From Caulobacteraceae bacterium (lineage in GTDB: Bacteria; Pseudomonadota; Alphaproteobacteria; Caulobacterales; Caulobacteraceae), in contig JAFBAO010000059.1 in the NCBI GenBank assembly GCA_019247715.1, positions 1-43,548 on the forward strand: a stretch of 43,548 bases of DNA, given 5' to 3'. Position 1 is the first letter of the stretch; every line of letters begins with the position of its first letter. The notes under the pieces were generated by a model. The model ran no database searches. It was not told the origin of the DNA and worked only from the letters and a program-made list of their open reading frames with translations. Positions 8,820 to 16,725 of this stretch are shown piece after piece. The translations under genes were made by a program, and so were the position numbers.

Positions 8820-8878
8820 GAGAGGCTTTGCGATTTAATTAACGCTTGGCCACCGCCTCGCCGCAATCGGGCGCCGGC

Positions 8879-10561
8879 TCAGGCGGCCTTGCGCGACTCG
8901 CCCGTCCGCTCATCGCTCTTGCCACTGCGTCGCGCAAGGCCGGAGACGCCGCCGGAGGAGAGCAAGCCGACGTCGGCCAGCAGCATCGGAATCGCCCACT
9001 TTCGCGCCGCGGCGATGTAGCGAGGCTGCCAGGCGGGATCGTACTTGTCCTTGTACCGGCGCACGCCGCGGAAGTTGTAGATCTCCTCCCCCCGTTCGAA
9101 GAGGAGGCGCCCAACCCTCGACATGATCGGCGCGAGCGGCCGGTCCTCGAGGCCCGCCAGCGGCGCCATGCCGAACTCGAAGGCGACGTACCCCTGCCGC
9201 CGCCCCCAAAGCAGCAGCTCCACGAACAGGAAGTCCATCACATCCTTGGGGGCGTCGTCGCTGTAGCGCATGAGGTCGATGGAAAAGGCGGTGCGCCGAG
9301 CTGTGGTCCAGAGGGTGGCGAAGGCGACGATCCGGCCTTCGACCTTGACCACGGCGACGGGAAACTCCGCCACATAGGCCGGCTCGAAGCCGCCCAGCGA
9401 GAAGCTCTTCTCGTCCCCCGCGTGGCGGGCCAGCCAGGCGTCCGAGACTTCCCGTAGGGCCTCGGTCAGCGGCGGCGGCGGGTGCGGCGGAAGCACTTCG
9501 AACATCGCCCCGCTCTCGGCAGCCTTGCGCCAGCTGCGCCGAAGATTGCCACGCCGCCGCCCCTCCAGGGAGAAGCTGTCGATGGAGACGATGGCGCTCT
9601 CGCCCATCTTCTGGATGGCGAAACCGAGCTCCACCAGGTCCGGCAGGTCGTCCGGACCCACGCCATAGATCCCCGGCCGCGCAGCATGGGCGTCGGCAAG
9701 CTCCCGGAAGCGCCACAGGAGCTCGAGCCGCTCCTCGCGCCGGCCCACCGGCGCGCCCATGGCGATCCACGAGCGGCCGCGCACCCCGAACATCAGGAAG
9801 GACGCGCCGGAGTCGGAGAACAGGAACCGCTTGTCCCCCAGCAGCGCCAGGTTGGAGCCGGGCTCGGCCACCTCGGCCCGCTCCAGGATCGAGCGGACCC
9901 GGGAAAAATCCGGGTCGTCCTCGCCGACGACCCGCGGGGTGGCGGGGGTCGCCACCATCCGCCAGATCCCGACCCCCAGCAGCAGCACCGCGGCGGCGGC
10001 GGAGGAGCGGATCGCCCGCTCCGCGTCCGCGTCCGGATCGAAGATGGCGCCCAGGAAGGTCTTGCGGCCGTAGTCGACGTTCTTGAACGACCACCAGCCG
10101 ACGATGGCCGCGCCAGCCAGCGCCGCCAGGGCCGACAGCATCCACCCCGGGGTTATCTCCATCCGGGTCAGCCGGGCGGCGCGGGGAAAAGCCTCCCGGA
10201 ACGGAAGCAGGCACAGGAGCACCCCGACCAGGATGGCCGACTCCTCCCAGTCGAACCCCTTGGTCAGGGCGAGCACCGCGGCTAGGGGGAGCAGCAGCAC
10301 GCTGGCCGCCCAGGCGGCGTCGAGCCGGCGGCTCAGCCCGAAGGCCACCATCGCCAGGACGAGGCCGATGATGCTCGACAGGAAATGGCTGATCTCGATC
10401 AGCAGCATGGGCGTGTGGCGGGCGAGCCAGAGGAACCGGCTCGGATCCGAGGGGGTGGCGCCCGAGAACAGCAGCATGATCCCCGCCGCCGCCACGGCCA
10501 GCGCCAGGCAGCCGGGCGCGACCGCAAGAGCAGCCTGGCGGAAGTCGCGCAGCCAGCGCAT
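8879..10561 (-). CDS. MprF-like membrane protein with DUF2156 (lysyl-phosphatidylglycerol synthase-type) domain
   Basis: 560-residue protein starting at ATG 10561 (MRWLRDFRQAALAV), with AAGGGA just upstream. The first ~220 residues hold several hydrophobic helices (LALAVAAAGIMLLFSG, IIGLVLAMVAFGLSRR, ASVLLLPLAAVLALT, AILVGVLLCLLPF, LSALAALAGAAIVGWWSF, AVLLLGVGIWRMV). The C-terminal ~320 residues carry a GNAT-like DUF2156 domain with FLMFGVRGRSWIAMGAPVGR, AFSIDLMRYSDDAPKDVMDF, AFEFGMAPLAGLEDRPLAP and YNFRGVRRYKDKYDPAW, as in the catalytic half of MprF. Full MprF has about 14 helices and ~840 residues, so the flippase half is reduced here. Probable role: transfer of an aminoacyl group from tRNA to a membrane lipid; the substrate is unknown. 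Confidence 0.82.
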   Translation of the reverse strand: MRWLRDFRQAALAVAPGCLALAVAAAGIMLLFSGATPSDPSRFLWLARHTPMLLIEISHFLSSIIGLVLAMVAFGLSRRLDAAWAASVLLLPLAAVLALTKGFDWEESAILVGVLLCLLPFREAFPRAARLTRMEITPGWMLSALAALAGAAIVGWWSFKNVDYGRKTFLGAIFDPDADAERAIRSSAAAAVLLLGVGIWRMVATPATPRVVGEDDPDFSRVRSILERAEVAEPGSNLALLGDKRFLFSDSGASFLMFGVRGRSWIAMGAPVGRREERLELLWRFRELADAHAARPGIYGVGPDDLPDLVELGFAIQKMGESAIVSIDSFSLEGRRRGNLRRSWRKAAESGAMFEVLPPHPPPPLTEALREVSDAWLARHAGDEKSFSLGGFEPAYVAEFPVAVVKVEGRIVAFATLWTTARRTAFSIDLMRYSDDAPKDVMDFLFVELLLWGRRQGYVAFEFGMAPLAGLEDRPLAPIMSRVGRLLFERGEEIYNFRGVRRYKDKYDPAWQPRYIAAARKWAIPMLLADVGLLSSGGVSGLARRSGKSDERTGESRKAA

Positions 10562-10707
10562 CCCAAGTCCCTTCAGCAGCGGACGAGCGCCCGACCGCTG
10601 GACTATAGTCTTATTCGGCGCGCCGCACCGTCCGCCTGGCCGTCCAAAAGGAACCGGAACCCGCACTGTCGGTTTCCTTCCAGCGGGGGTTGGCACAGGA
10701 GACCCCC

Positions 10708-11205
10708 ATGAGCGAGAGCGCCGACAACCCGGCGGACGTCGAACACCGCCTCTGGAACGAGATCGAAACCAGCCCGGTCGGGATGCTGATGATCGTCGGA
10801 GGCCCGCCGCATCACGCCCAGCCCATGAACGCCTTCGTCGAGCGGGAATCCCGCCGGATCTGGTTCTTCGCCAGCAACGACTCCGCCCTGGCGCTGGAGG
10901 CCGCCGCAGGCCATCCGGCGATGTTCATCTACCAGCACCGCGACATCCAGGCCTGCATCGGCGGCGGCCTCGCCGTCCAGCATGACCGCGCCCGGATCGA
11001 CAAGTACTGGAACGCGGTGGTGGCCGCCTATTTCCCGGGCGGCAAGGGCGATCCGAAGCTCACCCTGCTGCGGCTCGACTGCGACGACGCCCAGGTGTGG
11101 CTCTCCAGCGCCGGCCCCATGAAGTTCATCTGGGAGATCGCCAAGGCCAACGCCACGCACCGCCAGCCCGACGTCGGCGGGCGCACGCACCTGGATTTCC
11201 ACTGA
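10708..11205 (+). CDS. Pyridoxamine 5'-phosphate oxidase-like general stress protein
   Basis: 165-residue split-barrel protein of the PNPOx-like family (general stress protein 26 type). The start ATG 10708 (MSESADNPADVEHRLW) has AGGAGA seven bases upstream; an in-frame TTG at 10690 is less likely. Recognisable segments are HRLWNEIETSPVGMLMI, RIWFFASNDSALALEA, HPAMFIYQHRDIQACIGGG and KYWNAVVAAYFPGGKGDP, then the LLRLDCDDAQVWLS strand. Members bind FMN or F420-like cofactors and some protect against oxidative stress; no specific reaction can be assigned. It diverges from the MprF-like gene across ~146 bp and lies 62 bp before putA. Confidence 0.85.
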   Translation: MSESADNPADVEHRLWNEIETSPVGMLMIVGGPPHHAQPMNAFVERESRRIWFFASNDSALALEAAAGHPAMFIYQHRDIQACIGGGLAVQHDRARIDKYWNAVVAAYFPGGKGDPKLTLLRLDCDDAQVWLSSAGPMKFIWEIAKANATHRQPDVGGRTHLDFH

Positions 11206-11267
11206 GGCGACATGGGGTCCAGCGAAGGCTGGAGCATCGGGGGGCGCGGCTGTGTTAGACCCGCGTC

Positions 11268-14200
11268 ATGAGCGCGACCCTGCCCCCCTGGGATTCGCTG
11301 GACGACGGCAAGTATGAGGACGAGGCCGCCGCCGTCGCCCGGCTGCTGGCGGCCGAGCCGCTGGGGGCGGAGGCCGAAACGATCCGCGCCCAGGCCGTAG
11401 AGCTCGTCCGGGCCGCCCGCCGGCACGGCCGCCGACAGGGCGTCGTCGAGAGCTTCCTGCGCGAGTTCGGGCTGTCGACGCGCGAGGGGCTGGCGCTCAT
11501 GTGCCTTGCCGAAGCGCTGCTGCGGACCCCCGACGAGGCCGCGCGCGACCGCCTGATCGTGCAAGCCATCGGCTCGGCCGACTGGGAAAGCCATCTCGGC
11601 CGCTCCGACAGCCTGTTCGTCAACCTCTCCACCTGGGCCTTGATGCTCACCGGCCGGCTGCTGGAGCCGGAGGATTCGCCGCAGGCCTTGGCGGGCCAGC
11701 TGCGCAGGCTGGCCGGGCGGGTCGGCGAGCCGCTGATCCGGCGCGCGCTCACCACCGCCGTGGGCTTCATGAGCGACCAGTTCGTCCTCGGCGAGACGAT
11801 CGAGGCGGCGCTGGCCCGGGCGGCCCGGGGCGCGATGATGTGCTCCTTCGACATGCTGGGAGAGGGCGCCCGCTCGCAGGCCGACGCGGCGCGGTACGAG
11901 GCCAGCTATCTGGCGGCGGTGGCGGCCGTGGCCAGCGCCGCCGGCGGCGTGGGTCCCGAGACCGGCCACGGGGTCTCGGTCAAGCTCTCGGCCCTGCATC
12001 CCCGCTACGAGGCGACCAAGGAGGCGGTCGTCTTCGCCGAGCTCTATCCGCGGCTGAAGCGGATCGCGCTGGCCGCCGCCGAGGGCGACATCAACCTTTC
12101 CCTGGACGCCGAGGAGGCCGATCGCCTGACGCTGTCGCTGAAGCTCCTGGAGCGGCTGGCGGGCGAGGCCGAGCTCGGCGAGTGGCGCGGGCTGGGTCTG
12201 GCCGTGCAGGCCTACCAGAAGCGCGGCCCCGCGGTGATCGACCGGCTGGCCGATCTGGCGCGCTCCAGCGGCCGGCGGCTGATGGTGCGCCTCGTCAAGG
12301 GCGCCTACTGGGACGCCGAGATCAAGCGCGCCCAGGTGGCCGGCATGGAGGACTACCCGGTCTTCACCACGAAGGCGGCCACCGACGTCGCCTATCTCGT
12401 CTGCGCCGAGCGGCTCATCGCCGCCGCCCCGGCCCTCTACGCCCAGTTCGCCACCCACAACGCCCACACCCTGACGGCGGTGCGCCATCTGGCCGAGCGG
12501 CGCGGGGTCGGCTTCGAGCGGCAGCGGCTCCACGGCATGGGCGAAGCCCTCTACGCCGCGGCGGGCGAGCACGAACCTTTCCCCTTGCGGGTCTATGCGC
12601 CGGTGGGCGGCCATGAGGCGCTGCTGCCCTACCTGGTCCGCCGGCTGCTGGAGAACGGGGCCAACACCTCCTTCGTGCACAGCCTGCTGGACGAGCGGCT
12701 GTCTCCGGAGGCGGTGGCCGCCGATCCGGTGCAGGCGCTGAAGTCCCGCCCCGACCGGCACCCGAAGATCCCCCGCCCCCGCGACATCCTGATGCCGGAG
12801 CGCCGCGCCGCAGCCGGGCTCGATCTGACCATCGCCGCGGAGCGCGCCCGCGTGGCCGGCGCCGTCGCGGCGCTGGATGCCCACCGCGCGACGGCCCTCC
12901 CCGTCTTTCGCGACGCCGGCGCCGAGGAGATCGATCGCGCCTTCGAGGCTGCGCACGTGGCGCAGCGGGCCTGGGATGACGAGGGCGGCGCCGGCCGCGG
13001 CAGGGTGCTGCGGGCCGCCGCCGACGCCATGGAGGCCGAGACGCCGCGGCTTGTCGCCCTGCTGGCGCGGGAGGCGGGCAAGACCCTGGCCGACGCGGTG
13101 GCGGAGGTCCGCGAGGCGGCCGATTTCTGCCGCTTCTACGCGGCCATCGCCGAGCGCGACTTCACCGGCCCACGCCTGCTGCCGGCGCCGGCCGGCGAGC
13201 GCAACACCCTGGAGCTCAAGGGGCGCGGCGTGTTCGTCGCCATCAGCCCCTGGAACTTCCCGCTCTCCATCTTCACCGGCCAGGTCGCCGCGGCGCTCGC
13301 GGCCGGCGACGCCGTGCTCGCCAAGCCGGCCGAACAGACGCCCAACATAGCAGCCGCGGCCGTGAAGCTGCTTCACGGGGCCGGTCTCGACCCGCGGCTC
13401 CTGGCGCTGGTCCCGGGGGCTGGCGAGACCGTGGGAAAGGCTCTTGTCGAACACCCGGGCTGCGACGGGGTGGCCTTCACCGGCGGCACCGACACCGGCC
13501 TCGCCATCGCCCGGGCCCTGGCGGCGCGCGAGGGCCCCCTCGCGCCGCTGATCGCCGAGACCGGCGGACTCAACGGCATGTTCGTGGACACCACGGCGCT
13601 TCGCGAGCAGGTCATCGACGACGTCATCCTCTCGGCCTTCGGCTCGGCGGGCCAGCGTTGCTCGGCGCTCAGGATCCTGTTCCTGCCCGAGGAGACCGCC
13701 GACAGCCTCCTCGAGGGCCTGGCCGGGGCGATGGATGCGCTGGTCCTGGGGGATCCGGCCGATCCGGGGACGGACGTCGGGCCGGTGATCGACGCGGCGG
13801 CCCTGGCCCAGCTCACAGCGCACGCCGAGCGCCTGGCGCGGGAAGCGCGGATCGTGCGCCGGCTGCCGAGCGAGGGCCTCCTCTTCGGCCCCGTGCTCGC
13901 CGAGATTCCGCGGCCCGGGTTCCTAGCCCGGGAGGTCTTCGGCCCGATCCTACACGTGGTCCGCTACCGGCGCGAAGCCCTCGCCGACGCCGCCCGGGCC
14001 CTGGCGGCGACCCGCTACGGCCTGACCTTGGGGGTCCACAGCCGCCTGACCTCCTTCGCCGACGAGGTCCGCCGGCTCGTTCCGGCCGGCAACACCTACG
14101 TCAACCGTTCGATCATCGGAGCGGTGGTGGGCGAGCAACCGTTCGGCGGCGAGGGCCTTTCGGGCACCGGCCCCAAGGCCGGCGGCCCGCTCGCGCTCAG

Positions 14201-14282
14201 CCGGTTCGCGGTCGAGCGGGTGGTGAGCGTCAACACGGCCGCCCAGGGCGGTGATCCCGCGCTGCTCAGCCTCACCGAGTAG
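11268..14282 (+). CDS. putA: Bifunctional proline dehydrogenase / L-glutamate-gamma-semialdehyde dehydrogenase
   Basis: 1004-residue PutA, oxidising proline to glutamate in two steps (FAD-dependent proline dehydrogenase, then NAD-dependent aldehyde dehydrogenase) with channelling between the sites. The N-terminal barrel contains HGVSVKLSALHPRYE, NLSLDAEEADRL, RLVKGAYWDAEIKRAQ and TAVRHLAERRGVGFERQRLH. The dehydrogenase half has SPWNFPLSIFTGQVAAAL, the general base Glu around residue 764 (IAETGGLNG) and the catalytic Cys around 798 (GSAGQRCSAL), then VNRSIIGAVVGEQPFGGEG. The length matches minimalist PutAs (~1000 residues, Bradyrhizobium type) lacking the ribbon-helix-helix DNA-binding domain of E. 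coli PutA (1320 residues), so regulation must come from elsewhere; no PutR-like gene lies beside it. Confidence 0.97.
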   Translation: MSATLPPWDSLDDGKYEDEAAAVARLLAAEPLGAEAETIRAQAVELVRAARRHGRRQGVVESFLREFGLSTREGLALMCLAEALLRTPDEAARDRLIVQAIGSADWESHLGRSDSLFVNLSTWALMLTGRLLEPEDSPQALAGQLRRLAGRVGEPLIRRALTTAVGFMSDQFVLGETIEAALARAARGAMMCSFDMLGEGARSQADAARYEASYLAAVAAVASAAGGVGPETGHGVSVKLSALHPRYEATKEAVVFAELYPRLKRIALAAAEGDINLSLDAEEADRLTLSLKLLERLAGEAELGEWRGLGLAVQAYQKRGPAVIDRLADLARSSGRRLMVRLVKGAYWDAEIKRAQVAGMEDYPVFTTKAATDVAYLVCAERLIAAAPALYAQFATHNAHTLTAVRHLAERRGVGFERQRLHGMGEALYAAAGEHEPFPLRVYAPVGGHEALLPYLVRRLLENGANTSFVHSLLDERLSPEAVAADPVQALKSRPDRHPKIPRPRDILMPERRAAAGLDLTIAAERARVAGAVAALDAHRATALPVFRDAGAEEIDRAFEAAHVAQRAWDDEGGAGRGRVLRAAADAMEAETPRLVALLAREAGKTLADAVAEVREAADFCRFYAAIAERDFTGPRLLPAPAGERNTLELKGRGVFVAISPWNFPLSIFTGQVAAALAAGDAVLAKPAEQTPNIAAAAVKLLHGAGLDPRLLALVPGAGETVGKALVEHPGCDGVAFTGGTDTGLAIARALAAREGPLAPLIAETGGLNGMFVDTTALREQVIDDVILSAFGSAGQRCSALRILFLPEETADSLLEGLAGAMDALVLGDPADPGTDVGPVIDAAALAQLTAHAERLAREARIVRRLPSEGLLFGPVLAEIPRPGFLAREVFGPILHVVRYRREALADAARALAATRYGLTLGVHSRLTSFADEVRRLVPAGNTYVNRSIIGAVVGEQPFGGEGLSGTGPKAGGPLALSRFAVERVVSVNTAAQGGDPALLSLTE

Positions 14283-14320
14283 CACTCGCGGCGCGTTTCG
14301 CAGAACGGCGATCTGCCGGG

Positions 14321-14358
14321 CTGACAGCCAAGCTCGGGCATGCGATCTTGGCGGTCAG
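14321..14358. other. Imperfect 12-bp inverted repeat between putA and a 56-residue gene
   Basis: Left arm CTGACAGCCAAG (14321-14332) and right arm CTTGGCGGTCAG (14347-14358) pair over 11 of 12 positions with a 14-base loop. No T tract follows, so it is not a standard intrinsic terminator. It ends 18 bases before the ATG of the next gene and could be a putA mRNA 3' hairpin or a leader element. Confidence 0.6.
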
Positions 14359-14376
14359 ATCCAAGAGGAACCTCCC

Positions 14377-14547
14377 ATGTCCGACGAGAAGAAACCCGCC
14401 GAGGCCGAGAACAAGTTCGAGGCCGCCCTGAAGGGCGAGCACCACCAGGCCAAGCGCGGACAAAAGGACGCGGGGGACATCGTCTCGACCGCCGGCGGCG
14501 AGCTCATCGACGGGCGCATCGCCGACATCACCGACGGCGACCGGTGA
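14377..14547 (+). CDS. Small hydrophilic hypothetical protein (56 residues)
   Basis: ATG 14377 is preceded by AAGAGGAA at 6-base spacing, a good ribosome site, and the frame ends at TGA 14545-14547. The product is highly charged (MSDEKKPAEAENKFEAALKG at the N terminus, then HHQAKRGQKDAGDIVSTAGG) with no membrane helix, signal peptide or cysteine. I do not recognise the family. Lys/Glu/Ala-rich composition and small size resemble small stress or nucleoid-associated proteins, but that is only an analogy. It follows putA by 94 bp, with an inverted repeat between them. Confidence 0.65.
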   Translation: MSDEKKPAEAENKFEAALKGEHHQAKRGQKDAGDIVSTAGGELIDGRIADITDGDR

Positions 14548-14549
14548 GG

Positions 14550-14615
14550 GGGCGCTTCGCGCCCGCTACACCATCCAGCTCGAGCCGGATGCTCCCCCTC
14601 CGCCGCGCGGCGGAG
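14550..14615. repeat. GC hairpin and 18-bp perfect palindrome after the 56-residue gene
   Basis: GGGCGC-TTC-GCGCCC at 14550-14564 follows the stop codon directly. CTCCGCCGCGCGGCGGAG at 14598-14615 is a perfect palindrome. Neither has a T run. The palindrome resembles extragenic GC-rich REP-like elements; repetition elsewhere in the genome cannot be tested here. Confidence 0.5.
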
Positions 14616-14669
14616 AAGAGCGATCGCGACGTTGCTCCTTCGCCGTAAGGCGCGAGGCGACCCTGGTCG

Positions 14670-15647
14670 TCAGCCCGCCATCTTGTCGAGGCGGGCGTGG
14701 ATGACGCCTTCCGCCTGAGAGACGATCCGCTTCACCAGCTCCGCGCAGGTGGGGATGTCGTGGATCAGGCCCTGGCTCTGGCCGACCGTCCAGATGCCGC
14801 CGTCCATGTCGCCAGCCGTGAGCACATTGGCGCGCCCGCGGGCCCCGGAGACCAGCTCGCGCACGTCCTCGATGGTCTTGGTGGCGTCCTGCTGGATACG
14901 CACCACCTCCTCGGAGACGGCGTTGCGGGCCACCCGGGCGGTGTTGCGCAGGGTGCGGTTGGTCAGCAGCGTGTCGCGCTCGGTGTTCTCCACGATCTTC
15001 TTCTTCACGTTCTCGTGGATCTTGGCCTCCTGCGTGGCCATGAAGCGGGTGCCCATGTTGATCCCGTCGGCGCCGAGCGCGAGGGCGGCGACCAGGCTTC
15101 GCCCGTCGGCCATGCCGCCGGAGGCGATGATCGGGATCGGAACCTGATCGGCGGTCACCGGCAGCAGGACCATCAAGGTGACGTCGTCCTCCCCCGGGTG
15201 GCCGGCGCACTCGAAGCCGTCGATGCTGATCACGTCGACGCCCAGCTTAACGGCGCTGACGCTATGGCGGGCCGAGGTGCACTTGTGGATCACCTTGATC
15301 CCGTTGGCCTTGAAGTCGGGCATGTGGTCGACCGGGTTGCGACCGGCCGTCTCCACGATCTTCACCCCCGTCTCGACAATCGCCCGCCGATATTCGTCGT
15401 AGGGGATCGGGTTGAGCGAAGGCAGGATCGTCAGATTGACCCCGAACGGCTTGTCCGTGAGATCGCGCACATGCCGGATCTCCTTCTCCAGCGCCTCGGC
15501 CGAGTTGAACATGTGAGCGGTGATGAAGCCCAGCGCCCCCGCGTTGGCGACGGCGGCGACCAGATCGCCATAGCCGACGCCGGTCATGCCACCCATGACG
15601 ATCGGGGTTTCGACGCCGAACATTTCGGTGATGCGTGTCTTGATCAC
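14670..15647 (-). CDS. Nitronate monooxygenase-like FMN enzyme
   Basis: 325-residue TIM-barrel flavoprotein of the 2-nitropropane dioxygenase/nitronate monooxygenase family. The start is GTG 15647 (VIKTRITEMFGVETPIVMGG), preceded by AAGGAGCGGCT; the longer frame upstream lacks a ribosome site. Motifs: MGGMTGVGYGDLVAAVANAG at the N terminus, FGVNLTILPSLNPIPYDEY, GIKVIHKCTSARHSVSA, DGFECAGHPGEDDVTLMVL (the conserved GHxG segment), IIASGGMADGRSLVAALALG and ADGINMGTRFMATQEAKIHE (phosphate-binding strand for FMN). The family detoxifies propionate 3-nitronate or acts as NAD(P)H:quinone reductase, and some members serve fatty-acid synthesis; the substrate is not determinable here. Confidence 0.9.
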   Translation of the reverse strand: MIKTRITEMFGVETPIVMGGMTGVGYGDLVAAVANAGALGFITAHMFNSAEALEKEIRHVRDLTDKPFGVNLTILPSLNPIPYDEYRRAIVETGVKIVETAGRNPVDHMPDFKANGIKVIHKCTSARHSVSAVKLGVDVISIDGFECAGHPGEDDVTLMVLLPVTADQVPIPIIASGGMADGRSLVAALALGADGINMGTRFMATQEAKIHENVKKKIVENTERDTLLTNRTLRNTARVARNAVSEEVVRIQQDATKTIEDVRELVSGARGRANVLTAGDMDGGIWTVGQSQGLIHDIPTCAELVKRIVSQAEGVIHARLDKMAG

Positions 15648-15943
15648 AGCCGCTCCTTCGCTGTCGCGCCGCCGCGAGGTCGCGTCTTGGCGCCTGTCCG
15701 CTGAGGCGTGAGGGAGAAACGCCGCTCCCGCCCCCGATGGAACGAGCCTATCGCCAACAGGCGGACGGGCTGTCAACTGCGACGCGGCCAAGCAGCGGGC
15801 CGGCGCCTTCGGTTCAGCGAATCGCGCGCGCGACGCGCGCGAACGGGAACCCGGCGACGACTTGGCTGTTAGCTTCTACGGTGTGGGTTTTTAGGGACCG
15901 GGGTTTTTGTGCCCGCTCCGCTCCCCGCCAAGGGGATTTCGCA

Positions 15944-16213
15944 ATGTCAGCCAGTCGTCTCGTCGTGTTTCCCCCGGCCGAATCCGAATCTGCGGCCAAC
16001 CGGATCAAGCGCTTGCAGGCCGAGGCGCGCAACCTCGCCCGCGAGCACGTTGAGGCGCTGAGCGCCGCCCTGGCGGACGTCACCCGCCTCGCCGGCGAGA
16101 TAGCCGACGGCGGTGATCTCTATCCGGTGGGCGCGCGCGAGCTTTCGCGCCGCCTTGCCGAAGACGCAGGCAAGCAGTCGCTGACCCTGTCGGCGATCCT
16201 CGATCGAGCCTGA
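15944..16213 (+). CDS. Conserved-looking small helical protein (89 residues)
   Basis: Start ATG 15944 (MSASRLVVFPPAESESAANR) with AAGGGGAT upstream. The product is mostly amphipathic helix: IKRLQAEARNLAREHVEAL is followed by LSAALADVTRLAGEIADGG, then YPVGARELSRRLAEDAG and QSLTLSAILDRA. There is no signal peptide, cysteine or catalytic motif. I do not recognise a named family. A 296-bp intergenic region separates it from the divergent nitronate monooxygenase gene; that region holds two GGGTTTTT runs just upstream (around 15885-15910) but no promoter I can define. Confidence 0.7.
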   Translation: MSASRLVVFPPAESESAANRIKRLQAEARNLAREHVEALSAALADVTRLAGEIADGGDLYPVGARELSRRLAEDAGKQSLTLSAILDRA

Positions 16214-16279
16214 CGTCCGTTTTGCCGCTCGAGCCAAATCGGGCTAAGCTCCTTCGGGGGCTTGGTGAGACGAAGCGGC

Positions 16280-16687
16280 ATGCGCACTTTCGTTTTTGGC
16301 CTCTCCCTGTGGGCGGCGGCGCTGGCGGGTCCGACGGCGCTGGGAGCGGCGACGGACGCGACCGGCCAGGGCCCGCCGGACGTGGCCGGCGACTGGCGCC
16401 TCAGCGAGATCGGCGGCAAGATCGCCTGCACCCTGACCTTCACCCTGCAGTCCAGCGCCGGAGGCTATGAGCTCAAGGCGCCGCTGGCGTGCCGCCGGGC
16501 CTTCCCTGCTTTGCAGACGGTGGCCGCCTGGGCGCGGGACGACAAGGGCGGCATCGTCCTCGCCGACGCCCAGGCCAAGCCGATCATCGTCTTTCCAGAG
16601 GAAACCGGCGGCTCATACACGGCCAAGGCGCCGGACGGCAGCACCTGGCGCCTCGAACCTCTGAAGCCGCCCCAACCGGCCGCCTGA
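16280..16687 (+). CDS. Secreted AprI/Inh-family metalloprotease inhibitor
   Basis: 135-residue exported protein starting MRTFVFGLSLWAAALAGPTA, with a Sec signal peptide cleaved after about residue 20-25. The mature part resembles the AprI/Inh eight-stranded barrel: DVAGDWRLSEIGGKIACTLT at its N terminus, two cysteines (KIACTLTF and APLACRRAF) placed for the family's disulphide, and GGSYTAKAPDGSTWRLEPL at the end. Family members inhibit serralysin-type zinc proteases in the periplasm. No serralysin or type I exporter is encoded nearby, so the partner is unknown. An in-frame GTG-like start 18 bases earlier is less plausible because it would extend the signal peptide with charged residues. Confidence 0.75.
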   Translation: MRTFVFGLSLWAAALAGPTALGAATDATGQGPPDVAGDWRLSEIGGKIACTLTFTLQSSAGGYELKAPLACRRAFPALQTVAAWARDDKGGIVLADAQAKPIIVFPEETGGSYTAKAPDGSTWRLEPLKPPQPAA

Positions 16688-16725
16688 CGCTTCGCCGCGG
16701 GCCCGATTGGCGCTAAGAGCGCTGC

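Noticed and set aside
11028..13823. 931-codon open frame antisense to putA
   Set aside because: Composition typical of antisense frames; PutA catalytic residues are on the plus strand.
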